Shown in pieces: positions 36,269 through 44,775 of a DNA stretch of 64,000 bases. Below the pieces are notes generated by a model. It made no database searches. It was not told where the DNA came from and saw only the letters and a list, made by a program, of their open reading frames with translations. The position numbers were made by a program, and so were the translations under genes. Within the stretch, counting starts at the first letter, position 1. Each line of letters opens with the position of its first letter. The DNA is from Actimicrobium antarcticum. Lineage in GTDB: Bacteria; Pseudomonadota; Gammaproteobacteria; Burkholderiales; Burkholderiaceae_D. Location of the stretch: assembly GCF_039536745.1 (NCBI RefSeq), contig NZ_BAAAZE010000009.1:1-64000 (forward strand), given 5' to 3'.

Positions 36269-36778
36269 ATGCCTAAATTTTACGCGCTCGATAAAGTCGA
36301 TCGCAAGCTGCTGAACCTGCTGCAAAAGGACAATCAGACGCCGACACGGACCTTGGCAGACAAGGCTCATATTTCACAACCAACCTGCTTGCGTCGTCTG
36401 CGCGATTTGCGCGCCGCAGGAATCATTGGTGCCGATGTGTCGCTGGTTGATCCGTTCGCACTAGGCTACGGCATGCTGGCTTTTCTCGAAATTTCACTAA
36501 CCAATCAGTCTGACGAATGCATGCAGGCATTCGAAGTCCGGATGGACAAGGAAACCGAGGTCATGCAGTGTTATTTCGTGTCGGGAGATTTCGATTATTT
36601 CCTGGCTGTCCATGTGATCGATATGGACGCCTACTATCAATTTGTGCGCAGAGTTATTTCAGGCTCCGGCAACGTGCGGCACTTTCAGTCCCGTTTTCCG
36701 ATGAAGCGCTCCAAGTTCGCGACCCAAATTGTCTTCGATGAAAAGCTGGCGGAAATCCAGGTGCGCACAAGCAAGTGA
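36269..36778 (+). CDS. Lrp/AsnC-family transcriptional regulator
   Basis: A 169-residue regulator with an N-terminal HTH (VDRKLLNLLQKDNQTPTRTL and ISQPTCLRRLRDLRAAGII) and a C-terminal RAM effector domain (CYFVSGDFDYFLAVHVIDMD). It is divergent from the Liv-type binding protein gene across 152 bp and converges on dadA. Start at 36269 gives the standard family N-terminus. Its effector is presumably an amino acid; the divergent binding-protein gene is the best candidate target. Confidence 0.9.
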   Translation: MPKFYALDKVDRKLLNLLQKDNQTPTRTLADKAHISQPTCLRRLRDLRAAGIIGADVSLVDPFALGYGMLAFLEISLTNQSDECMQAFEVRMDKETEVMQCYFVSGDFDYFLAVHVIDMDAYYQFVRRVISGSGNVRHFQSRFPMKRSKFATQIVFDEKLAEIQVRTSK

Positions 36779-36827
36779 AAGCGGTTGCGGCACCCGCTGC
36801 TCACACTGTTAGTGTTGCGCGAACCTG

Positions 36828-38111
36828 TCAGGCAAAGGCCGGTTCGGCAGTGCCACGGTTACCGGCATAGCGCAACACCGACAAGTCGTCAGCGGCAATC
36901 GCCGGCTGGCGACCCGAGATCAGGTCCGCCAGCAAGCTGGCCGACCCGCACGACATGGTCCAGCCGAGTGTGCCGTGGCCGGTATTGAGAAACAGGTTGG
37001 GAATGGGTGTGGCACCGACTACTGGCGTGCCGTCCGGCGTCATTGGCCGCAGGCCGGTCCAGAAGCTGCCTTGTGCAATATCACCACCGTGCGGGAACAG
37101 ATCGTTGACCACCATTTCCAGCGTGGCGCGTCGCTTCGGATTGAGCGAAGTATCGAAGCCGGCGATTTCGGCCATGCCGCCGATACGGATGCGGTCATTG
37201 AATCGCGTGATGGCGATCTTGTAGGTTTCATCGAGGATGGTCGACGCGGGTGCCATCGCGGCATTGACGATCGGGATCGTGATCGAATATCCCTTGAGCG
37301 GATAGACCGGTACGTCGACCAGGCCCTTGAGCAGCGCGCGCGAGTAACTGCCCAGCGCGACCACATACGCATCGGCGGTCACGGTGCGGCTGCCGCAGCG
37401 TACGCCGGCAATCCCGTTCTGGTCCATCAGCAGGGAATCGATCGGCGTGTTGTAGGCGAATTTCACACCGATCTCTTCGGCCATCGCGGCCAGACGCGTG
37501 GTGAATAACTGGCAATCGCCGGTTTCATCGTTGGGCAGGCGCAAGCCGCCGACCAGCTTCTGGCGTACTGCCGCGAGTGCCGGTTCGGCACTGGTCAGTT
37601 CATCGCGCGAGAGCAGTTGATACGGCACGCCGGCACTTTTCAGGACGTTGATATCTTTGGCGGCATCGTCGAATTGTTGTTGCGTGCGGAACAGTTGCAG
37701 CGTGCCTTGCTGGCGTCCTTCGTAGTCGATGCCGGTGGCGCTGCGCAGGTCGCGCAGGCAATCGCGGCTGTATTCGGACAGGCGCACCATCCGTTCCTTG
37801 TTGACCGCGTAGCGCGAGGCGCTGCAGTTGCGCAGCATTTGCCACATCCACTGCAACTGGAACAGCGTGCCATCGGGCCGGATCGACAATGGCGCATGTT
37901 CCTGCACCATCCATTTCATGGCTTTCAGCGGAATCCCGGGTGCGGCCCACGGAGCGGCATAGCCGGGTGAAATCTGACCGGCATTGCCGAAGCTGGTTTC
38001 CTGCGCCGGCGCCGGTTGCCGGTCGAGCACGGTGACGTCGTGGCCCGCGCGGGCCAGATACCAGGCGCTGGTGATGCCGACGACGCCACTGCCAAGAATA
38101 ACTACCCGCAT
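36828..38111 (-). CDS. dadA: D-amino acid dehydrogenase (first copy)
   Basis: A 427-residue FAD-dependent, membrane-associated enzyme that oxidises D-amino acids to 2-oxo acids and feeds electrons to the respiratory chain. The FAD motif VVILGSGVVGITSAWYLARAG is at residues 3-23, QETSFGNAGQISPGYAAPWA near 40, and the C-terminal NLFLNTGHGTLGWTMSCGSA is conserved. No alanine racemase gene follows. It is divergent from an Lrp-type regulator across 123 bp. A second, clearly divergent copy lies at 43.3-44.6 kb. Confidence 0.92.
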   Translation of the reverse strand: MRVVILGSGVVGITSAWYLARAGHDVTVLDRQPAPAQETSFGNAGQISPGYAAPWAAPGIPLKAMKWMVQEHAPLSIRPDGTLFQLQWMWQMLRNCSASRYAVNKERMVRLSEYSRDCLRDLRSATGIDYEGRQQGTLQLFRTQQQFDDAAKDINVLKSAGVPYQLLSRDELTSAEPALAAVRQKLVGGLRLPNDETGDCQLFTTRLAAMAEEIGVKFAYNTPIDSLLMDQNGIAGVRCGSRTVTADAYVVALGSYSRALLKGLVDVPVYPLKGYSITIPIVNAAMAPASTILDETYKIAITRFNDRIRIGGMAEIAGFDTSLNPKRRATLEMVVNDLFPHGGDIAQGSFWTGLRPMTPDGTPVVGATPIPNLFLNTGHGTLGWTMSCGSASLLADLISGRQPAIAADDLSVLRYAGNRGTAEPAFA

Positions 38112-38234
38112 GTCAGACTCCGATAAAATGCCAACTGAAAGAATGTCCAGATAAGCAGCTATCGTAGTGGCTTATCACCAGTATTAGTTTTCGTATAAAA
38201 CTCTTTTTTTAGTCATTCATCCTGCGAGACTGTC

Positions 38235-38726
38235 ATGCGCGTACAAAAAGAATCGGCCCGGACGCTCGACAAGATCGACCGGCACATCCTGCGTCTGTTA
38301 CAACGCGACGGCCGCATGGTCATGAAGGATCTGGCCGAGCAGGTTGGTCTGTCGATTACGCCGTGTATCGAGCGTGTCAAGCGCATGGAACGCGATGGCG
38401 TCATTGCAGGCTATTACGCCCGCGTCAGTCCGGCTGCAATCGGCATGAACCTGCTGGTCTTCGTCGAGATCACGCTGAACCAGAAATCCGCCAAAGCCTT
38501 CGAACAGTTTCGCCACGAAGTCCTGCGTATTCCTGCCGTCATGGAATGTCATCTGGTGTCGGGCGATTTCGATTACCTGATCAAGGCGCGGATACGCGAG
38601 ATGGCCGAGTACCGCAAATTGCTCGGCGATATGCTGCTGCAACTGCCCGGCGCGGCGCAGTCGAAAAGTTATGTCGTGATGGAAGAAATCAAGGAAACGC
38701 TGGAGCTGCCGGTGGAGGGTTCCTGA
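38235..38726 (+). CDS. Lrp/AsnC-family regulator between dadA and kynB
   Basis: A 163-residue regulator: HTH residues about 12-60 (LDKIDRHILRLLQRDGRMVM and VGLSITPCIERVKRMERDG) and a RAM domain with CHLVSGDFDYLIKARIREMA. It is divergent from dadA (DadR-like position) and 110 bp upstream of kynB in the same direction (KynR-like position). In Pseudomonas aeruginosa the Lrp-type KynR activates kyn genes with kynurenine. Which of the two units it controls cannot be decided from the sequence. Confidence 0.9.
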   Translation: MRVQKESARTLDKIDRHILRLLQRDGRMVMKDLAEQVGLSITPCIERVKRMERDGVIAGYYARVSPAAIGMNLLVFVEITLNQKSAKAFEQFRHEVLRIPAVMECHLVSGDFDYLIKARIREMAEYRKLLGDMLLQLPGAAQSKSYVVMEEIKETLELPVEGS

Positions 38727-38836
38727 TGCGATGGGTTTGCCTGGTCATCTGCAGCACGACAGTCGAACGGATATGCTGTAAGCCGCCTCGCTCTAAAAGA
38801 GCGCCCTGAATTGCACACCACGGAGAATCACGCAAA

Positions 38837-39514
38837 GTGACCTTGCCTACACCAACCTTGTGGGACATCAGCCCGCTGTTGTCCGCCGATACGCCGGTCT
38901 GGCCCGGCGACACGGCATTGAGTACCAGCCCCACCTGGCAGATCGATGCCGGCTGCCCGGTGCATGTCAGCCGCGTCACGATGTCGACCCACACGGGTGC
39001 GCATTGCGATGCGCCCTCGCACTACGACATGGCCGGCGCGAGCATCGATCAGGTAGCGCTGGAGGCCTATATCGGGCCATGCCGCGTGATTGACTGCGTA
39101 GGTGTCACGCTGGTACAGCCCGACGATATTCGCGATTTTCTGGTGGCGTTGCCGGCCAGAGTGTTGCTGCGTACCTATCGCACAGCGCCGCAAGCGCACT
39201 GGGACCCGGACTTTGCCGCCGTCGCTCCGGCGACGATAGCGCTGCTTGCCCGGCACGGCGTGCGCCTGATCGGTATCGATACGCCATCGCTGGATCCGCA
39301 GGAATCCAAAACCCTCGATGCGCATCACGCCGTACGTCGCCACGGCATGGCCATACTCGAAGGCATCGTGCTTGATGCGGTCGACGCTGGCGACTATGAA
39401 TTGATCGCCTTGCCGCTGCGCCTGGCCGGCATGGACGCGAGTCCGGTAAGAGCCATATTGCGGCGGCTTCCGCCCCCCATTGATGCAACTGAATGCACAG
39501 GAGCCATCCTATGA
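38837..39514 (+). CDS. kynB: kynurenine formamidase (KynB type)
   Basis: A 225-residue metal-dependent cyclase-family hydrolase that converts N-formyl-L-kynurenine to kynurenine. The metal motif HTGAHCDAPSHY (about residues 51-62) and WDISPLLSADTPVWPGD are diagnostic. The start is GTG at 38837 with GGAGA 10 nt upstream. The stop overlaps the kynU start in ATGA (39511-39514), so the two are translationally coupled. Confidence 0.94.
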   Translation: MTLPTPTLWDISPLLSADTPVWPGDTALSTSPTWQIDAGCPVHVSRVTMSTHTGAHCDAPSHYDMAGASIDQVALEAYIGPCRVIDCVGVTLVQPDDIRDFLVALPARVLLRTYRTAPQAHWDPDFAAVAPATIALLARHGVRLIGIDTPSLDPQESKTLDAHHAVRRHGMAILEGIVLDAVDAGDYELIALPLRLAGMDASPVRAILRRLPPPIDATECTGAIL

Positions 39515-40785
39515 GCTTGCCCCCGATTACGCACTGCACGACACGTCAGGATTGTCTCGAGCATGATCGCGCCGATCCGCTGGCGGGACTGCGCGATCAG
39601 TTCGACCTGCCGGCTGGCGTGATCTATCTCGACGGCAATTCGCTCGGTGCCCGGCCCAGGGCTGCGCTGCAACGGGCGCAGCAAGTCATTGCGCAGGAGT
39701 GGGGTACCGACCTGATTCGCAGCTGGAACAAGGCCGGCTGGTTCGACCTGCCGCTGCGGCTGGGCAATCAGCTGGCGCGATTGATCGGTGCTGGCGTGGA
39801 TGAAGTCGTGATTACCGACTCGATCTCGATCAATCTGTTCAAGCTGCTGGCTGGCGCGCTGGAGATGCAGGCGGCCTTGCCGGACGGGGCACAACGAAAA
39901 GTCATCGTCAGCGAGCGCGACAATTTCCCGACCGATCTGTACATGGCGCAGGGCCTCACCGAATGGCTGGATCGCGGTTATCGCATTCGCCTGGTCGATT
40001 CGCCGCAGGAGCTGGCCACGGCCATCGATGCCGAGACCGCGGTGGTGATGCTGACCCACGTGAACTACCGTACCGGCCATCAATACGACCTGCCTGCAGT
40101 CACGGCGCTGGTGCATGCGCAAGCCGCGCTGGTGATCTGGGACCTAGCCCATTCGGCTGGTGCCGTGCCGGTCGACCTGCAAGCTGCGCAGGCGGATTTT
40201 GCGGTCGGTTGCACGTACAAATATCTCAATGGCGGACCCGGTTCGCCCGCCTTCGCGTGGATGGCACCGCGCCATCACGCGGCTTTCCGCCAGCCGTTAT
40301 CGGGATGGTGGAGTCACCAGGCACCGTTCGCCATGCAACCCGGCTACACCGCTGCTGAAGGCATACGTCGCATGTTGTGCGGCACCCAGCCGATCGTTTC
40401 GCTAGCCCTGATCGAATGCGGACTCGCTACGTTTGCGACCACCAGCATGGCGGCCTTGCGCACCAAGTCGCTGGCGCTGACCGATCTGTTCATTGCGCTG
40501 GTCGAACGTCGCTGTGCCGGTCACGGACTGGCGCTGATCACGCCGCGCGCGCATCACGAACGCGGCAGCCATGTCAGCTTCGTGCATCCGCATGGATATG
40601 GCGTGATGCGTGCGCTGATTGCGCGTGGCGTGATTGGCGACTACCGTGAGCCGGGTGTGATCCGGTTCGGTTTCACGCCGCTGTATATCGGCTATGCCGA
40701 TGTCTGGGACGCGGTCGAGGTGCTGCGTCAGATTCTCGATGATCAGGAATACGACGTGGCCGCGCAGCAGGATGCGGTCACCTGA
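39511..40785 (+). CDS. kynU: kynureninase
   Basis: A 424-residue PLP enzyme cleaving kynurenine to anthranilate and alanine. Conserved parts are VIYLDGNSLGARPR, VIWDLAHSAGAVPVDL and the PLP-lysine motif CTYKYLNGGPGSPAF. CAGGAG lies 7 nt before ATG 39511, which also overlaps the kynB stop; an ATG six codons upstream is less likely. The kynA gene normally close by is displaced by about 1.5 kb of repeats. Anthranilate would go to tryptophan synthesis, quinolone-type products or degradation; none of these genes is in the window. Confidence 0.96.
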   Translation: MSLPPITHCTTRQDCLEHDRADPLAGLRDQFDLPAGVIYLDGNSLGARPRAALQRAQQVIAQEWGTDLIRSWNKAGWFDLPLRLGNQLARLIGAGVDEVVITDSISINLFKLLAGALEMQAALPDGAQRKVIVSERDNFPTDLYMAQGLTEWLDRGYRIRLVDSPQELATAIDAETAVVMLTHVNYRTGHQYDLPAVTALVHAQAALVIWDLAHSAGAVPVDLQAAQADFAVGCTYKYLNGGPGSPAFAWMAPRHHAAFRQPLSGWWSHQAPFAMQPGYTAAEGIRRMLCGTQPIVSLALIECGLATFATTSMAALRTKSLALTDLFIALVERRCAGHGLALITPRAHHERGSHVSFVHPHGYGVMRALIARGVIGDYREPGVIRFGFTPLYIGYADVWDAVEVLRQILDDQEYDVAAQQDAVT

Positions 40786-40786
40786 A

Positions 40787-40986
40787 CCAACAGTCATGCA
40801 GCGCACCTTGCGGCGCCTTGAACAATGAAAGAAACTGGCGGTACGAGACGCCGTAATGCAGGGATGTCATTCGAATGGCAGTTTCGACCTGCAAATCGCT
40901 CAATTTGTTTTACTTCACATCAACCCACCGCATCGCTGTCGGTCGAGGGGGGGTGTGGCCGAACGGCTGATATCTTTCACGGCAAC
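40787..40986 (+). repeat. 200-bp direct repeat, left copy
   Basis: This begins right after the kynU stop and matches 42111-42311 at about 95 percent by eye, with one single-base indel. It starts CCAACAGTCATGCAGCGCAC and ends ATATCTTTCACGGCAAC. It has no coding capacity. The two copies bracket the palindromic insertion. Confidence 0.93.
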
Positions 40987-41126
40987 CTACGAGCTGAAAG
41001 TCGCAACATGCGGTTAGCTTTCTTTGCGGTTTGCGGTAGCTAGAACGGGTTGCGCTCCGTTGATGCAAGCCGGGTGCGGCCCGGCAGCCGGTCACTTCTT
41101 TTTGCTTCGCTGTTTTGTAGGTTGGG

Positions 41127-41974
41127 CTGCGAAGCCCAACATGCGTCAAGCTGCCTTCTAGGTCGCCACGGCGTGCGGTCTGCGGTAGCTAAAACGGGTT
41201 GTGCTCCGTGGAGCCAAGCCGGGTGCGGCCCGGCAGCCGGTCACTTCTTTTTGCTTCGCCAAAATGAAGTAACCAAGAAAAAGGCGACCGCAAGACCGCT
41301 GCCCTTCGGGTTCCCAAAAACCGGGTACGGCAAGAGGGAAGCCCGCAAACTCGCTGCGCTCAGACAGTGCGGGCTTCTTATCCTCTTGCCGTACCCGGTT
41401 TTTGGCAGCGGCCTTTTAAGCGGAATTCAAGGTCAAAACCAAACCCAGCCTTGGAACCAGCGAGATGGTCGTGCTCGCTTTGCGCGAGAAAACTTCCTCG
41501 TCGTGATCGACATCGAGTTCAAAACCAACGTCAAAACCAACGTCAAAACCAACGTCAAAACCAACGTCAAAACCAAAACCTACAAGGCTTTTACAAGCCA
41601 TCTTTCTCGCGCAAAGCGAGCCTGGCCATCAATCAATCATCAAGGCTGGGCTTGGTTTTGACGTTGAATTCCGCATAAAAGGCCGCTGCCAAATACCGTG
41701 TCCGGGCAGGGGACAAGAGGGCCGCACTGTCTGAGCGTAGCGAGTTTGCGGCCCTCCCCCTGACCGGGCACGGTATTTGGGAACCCGCAGGGCAGCGGTC
41801 TAGCGGTCGCCTTTTTCTTGGTTACTGCTTTTTGGCGAAGCAAAAAGAAGTGACCGGCTGCCGGGCCGTACCCGGCTTGGCTCCACGGAGCGCAACCCGT
41901 TTTAGCTACCGCAGGCCGCAGACCGCGCGTCGTGGCGACCAGCAAAGCAACCTGACGCAGGTTGGGCTTCGCAG
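41127..41974. repeat. 848-bp nested palindromic element
   Basis: The left arm (41127-41454) and right arm (41641-41974) are near-identical inverted copies over more than 300 bp, for example CCGGTCACTTCTTTTTGCTT at 41229-41258 and its complement at 41842-41866. Pairing resumes inside the loop with GCTCGCTTTGCGCGAGAAA (41473-41491) and its complement (41603-41621). Each arm holds a smaller palindrome, as in CCGGGTACGGCAAGAGG / CCTCTTGCCGTACCCGG. A truncated third copy of an arm end lies at 41027-41110 in direct orientation, followed by a short hairpin GTTGGGCT-GCGA-AGCCCAAC. No transposase is encoded. Short frames reading through the arms are artefacts. Confidence 0.93.
41519..41566. repeat. 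12-bp tandem repeat at the palindrome apex
   Basis: Four exact copies of TCAAAACCAACG followed by a partial fifth (to 41576) lie in the unpaired apex of the palindrome. The unit keeps a reading frame (QNQR or KTNV repeats), but no start signal or flanking gene supports translation. Confidence 0.95.
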
Positions 41975-41984
41975 CTATGCGTCT

Positions 41985-42095
41985 CAAGGTGAAGAATTTT
42001 TGTCTTTATTTTCAATGAGTTACAGGCATGCGATTTTAATTTTTCAAAATGAAAGCCTATATAAATCAATGAGTTACATAGGCCGACCTTGAAAG
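41985..42095. other. AT-rich patch inside the kyn insertion
   Basis: About 110 bp of much lower GC than its surroundings, containing CAATGAGTTACA twice (near 42014 and 42068). It is bordered by related inverted ends (GCTTCGCAGCTATGC and GGCATAGCTTCGCAGC). It could be a short inserted sequence or the remains of a mobile element. Confidence 0.6.
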
Positions 42096-42110
42096 GCATA
42101 GCTTCGCAGC

Positions 42111-42311
42111 CCAACAGTCATGCAGCGCACCTTGCGGCGCCCTGAACAATGAAAGAAACTGGCGGTACGAGACGCCGTAATGCAGGGATGTCATTCGAAT
42201 GGCAGTGTCGACCTGCAAAGCACTCAATTCGTTTTACTTCACATCAACCCACCGCATCGCTGTCGGGCGAGGGCGGTGGGCGGCCGAACGGCTGATATCT
42301 TTCACGGCAAC
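42111..42311 (+). repeat. 200-bp direct repeat, right copy (kynA leader)
   Basis: Partner of 40787-40986. It ends 17 bp before the kynA start codon, so it is the native leader of kynA, and the left copy would be a duplication of it at the end of kynU. Confidence 0.93.
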
Positions 42312-42328
42312 GTACCGGAGAACTCAGC

Positions 42329-43171
42329 ATGGAATGTCCTTTCAACGCAGCTCCTGCCTGGCATGACGCCAAGCTCGATTTCAGTAATGCCATGAGCTAT
42401 GGCGATTATCTGAAGCTTGACCAGGTCCTGTCGGCGCAGCAACCGCTGTCGCCGAACCATAACGAAATGCTGTTCATCATCCAGCACCAGACCAGCGAAC
42501 TCTGGATGAAGCTGATGCTGCATGAACTGCATGCGATACGTGTGCAACTGCGTCAGGGCAACTTGCCGCCGGCCTTCAAGATGATGTCGCGGGTTGCCCG
42601 CATCATGGACCAGCTGGTGCATGCCTGGGATGTACTGGCCACGATGACGCCGCCGGAATATACCGAAATCCGGCCTTACCTTGGCAGCTCGTCCGGCTTC
42701 CAGTCGCATCAATACCGCGAAATCGAATTCCTGCTCGGTAACAAGAATGCCGCGCTGTTGAAAGTGCATGAAAGCGCACCGCAAGCCCATGCCAGCCTCA
42801 GTAGCGCCCTGGTCGAACCATCGATTTATGATGACGCGATTGCGGCGATGGCACGTGCAGGTTTGCCGATCGATGCAGCGCGGCTCGCCGCCGATCCGAC
42901 CCGGCCTACCGCCGCCGACGCCTCCGTCGAAAACGCATGGCTGATCGTGTATCGCGATCCCGCGCGCTACTGGCAACTGTACGAGCTGGCCGAAAAACTG
43001 GTCGACCTGGAAACGGCATTCCGCACCTGGCGTTTCCGCCACCTGACCACCATCGAGCGCATCATCGGATTCAAGGCGGGCACCGGTGGTACCGCTGGAG
43101 CAAGCTATCTGAAAAAAATGCTGGATGTGGTGCTGTTTCCGGAGCTGTTTTCGTTGCGGACGTCGCTATAA
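42329..43171 (+). CDS. kynA: tryptophan 2,3-dioxygenase
   Basis: A 280-residue haem enzyme that opens the tryptophan ring to N-formylkynurenine, the first step of the pathway completed by kynB and kynU. Haem and substrate contacts are in MLFIIQHQTSELWMKLMLHE, SSGFQSHQYREIEFLLGNKN (haem-ligand region nearby) and IIGFKAGTGGTAGASYLKKM. A CCGGAG motif precedes the ATG by 9 nt. Because of the 1.5-kb repeat region it may need its own promoter. Confidence 0.97.
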   Translation: MECPFNAAPAWHDAKLDFSNAMSYGDYLKLDQVLSAQQPLSPNHNEMLFIIQHQTSELWMKLMLHELHAIRVQLRQGNLPPAFKMMSRVARIMDQLVHAWDVLATMTPPEYTEIRPYLGSSSGFQSHQYREIEFLLGNKNAALLKVHESAPQAHASLSSALVEPSIYDDAIAAMARAGLPIDAARLAADPTRPTAADASVENAWLIVYRDPARYWQLYELAEKLVDLETAFRTWRFRHLTTIERIIGFKAGTGGTAGASYLKKMLDVVLFPELFSLRTSL

Positions 43172-43233
43172 ATGGCGCTGCGGTAACTCCGGTGCGCGGT
43201 CAGTCATGCACTTGCTCGCGTCACAGCGCAAAC

Positions 43234-43264
43234 GAGGTCGCCAGGCAGTGCGCCTGGCGACCTC
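43234..43264. terminator. strong hairpin between convergent kynA and dadA
   Basis: A perfect 13-bp stem, GAGGTCGCCAGGC with GCCTGGCGACCTC, has a 5-nt loop AGTGC. There is no U-run on either side, so intrinsic termination is uncertain. Its position between converging genes suits a transcript end or RNA-stability element. Confidence 0.5.
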
Positions 43265-43329
43265 GGTCGGTACGACGTCAATCAGTGATTCAGTAATTCC
43301 AATAAGCGTGTGGCGGGAAGATTCCCGGC

Positions 43330-44646
43330 TCAGGCCCGAGCCGGCGCACTGTTGATGCTCGAACCAGCTGGCCGACGTGGCATACCGGTGAACGCAAAAT
43401 CAACTTCCGGCTGACGTCCCGAGATGATTTCGGCGATCGCCTTGCCGGACCCGCAACCCATGGTCCAGCCGAGTGTGCCGTGGCCGGTGTTGAGGAACAG
43501 GTTGCTGAACTTGGTCTTGCCTATGTACGGCACGTTCGATGGCGTCAGCGGCCGCAGGCCGGTCCAGTAAGTCGGGTTGTCGTAGTCGCAGGCATTCGGG
43601 AACAGCTCGCGGGTGCGGCGCGTGATGGCTTCGCAACGGGCGGTGTTGAGTTCACGGGTGTAGCCGTTGAGTTCGCAGGTTCCTGCCACGCGCAGGCGGT
43701 CGCCGAGACGCGAGACCACCAGCTTGTAGCCGTCGTCGGTCAGCGAAACCGATGGCGCCAGTTCCGGATTGGTCAGCTTGTAGGTCGCCGAATAACCCTT
43801 GCCCGGATAGATCATCAGATCGATCCCGAGCGGTTTCAGGATCGGCACCGAGAAGCTGCCCATCGCCATCACGAATGCATCGGCATGCATTACTTCATGG
43901 CGACCGTGTTCATTGATGATTTCGACGCCGGTGACTTTGGCCGAAGCGCCACTGCCTTCGGTGATAAGACGCGTGATCTGCGTATTGAACTGGAACTTGA
44001 CGCCGGCTTCTTCGGCTTTTTTTGCCAGGCCGGTGGTGAATTTGTAGATGTCGCCGGATTCATCGGTGGCGGTGAAATCACCGCCGACGATCTTGTCGCG
44101 GATGCTGGCGAGGGCCGGCTCGATGCGGACCACTTCATCGGCGCCGATCGAGTCACGCTGGCAGCCAAGGTCGCGCATCAGCTTGGCGGCAGGCAGCGAT
44201 TCTTCGAAGTCTTTTTTGTCGGTGTAAAAATGCAGGATGCCGCGGGTCAGGCAGTCGTAGTCCACGCCGGTTTCGGCACGCACGGCTTGCAGGGTCTGGC
44301 GGCTGTATTCGCAGATCGCAACGATCTGGCGGATGTTGTCGGCGGTGCGGCCAGGCGTGCATTCACGCAGGAAGTTGAGGGCCCAGCGCCATTGCAGCCA
44401 TTCCGGACGGAAGCGATACAGCAACGGTGCATCTTCCTGGCCCAGCCATTTCAGGACTTTCATCGGTGCAGCGGGATTGGCCCATGGCTCGGCATGCGAT
44501 ACCGAAATCTGGCAACCGTTGGCAAAGCTGGTTTCCTGTGCCGCGCCGGGCTGACGGTCGATGACGGTGACGTCATGGCCGGATTTGTTCAAAAACCAGG
44601 CAGAAGCGGTACCGACGATCCCCGAACCCAATACGATGACTTTCAT
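43330..44646 (-). CDS. dadA: D-amino acid dehydrogenase (second copy)
   Basis: A 438-residue FAD enzyme of the DadA family. FAD motif VIVLGSGIVGTASAWFLNKSG at residues 3-23, then QETSFANGCQISVSHAEPWA and C-terminal NLFLNTGHGTLGWTMGCGSG. ATG 44646 has GGAG 10 nt upstream; a start four codons earlier lacks support. It differs from the first copy across most of its length (for example ISVSHAEPWANP versus ISPGYAAPWAAP), so it is an old paralogue probably with another D-amino acid preference, not a recent duplicate. It converges on kynA. Confidence 0.93.
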   Translation of the reverse strand: MKVIVLGSGIVGTASAWFLNKSGHDVTVIDRQPGAAQETSFANGCQISVSHAEPWANPAAPMKVLKWLGQEDAPLLYRFRPEWLQWRWALNFLRECTPGRTADNIRQIVAICEYSRQTLQAVRAETGVDYDCLTRGILHFYTDKKDFEESLPAAKLMRDLGCQRDSIGADEVVRIEPALASIRDKIVGGDFTATDESGDIYKFTTGLAKKAEEAGVKFQFNTQITRLITEGSGASAKVTGVEIINEHGRHEVMHADAFVMAMGSFSVPILKPLGIDLMIYPGKGYSATYKLTNPELAPSVSLTDDGYKLVVSRLGDRLRVAGTCELNGYTRELNTARCEAITRRTRELFPNACDYDNPTYWTGLRPLTPSNVPYIGKTKFSNLFLNTGHGTLGWTMGCGSGKAIAEIISGRQPEVDFAFTGMPRRPAGSSINSAPARA

Positions 44647-44775
44647 GGCAATCTCCAATTTACGATCAGTGAATTGTAGAAAGTTCTGCCTGCTTCAGGT
44701 AGCCAAAAAGCACCCTGAAATATTTATTAATCAAAGATAATTAGCTCGGAATGGCGATGGGCGAAAGATTTCAGC

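Noticed and set aside
41519..41576. Tandem repeat as a CRISPR array
   Set aside because: The 12-bp units are directly adjacent with no spacers, and no cas genes are present.
41050..41987. ORFs of 100-200 codons within the palindromic element
   Set aside because: They read across repeat arms in both directions and mirror one another. No ribosome sites or known domains; they are by-products of the repeats.
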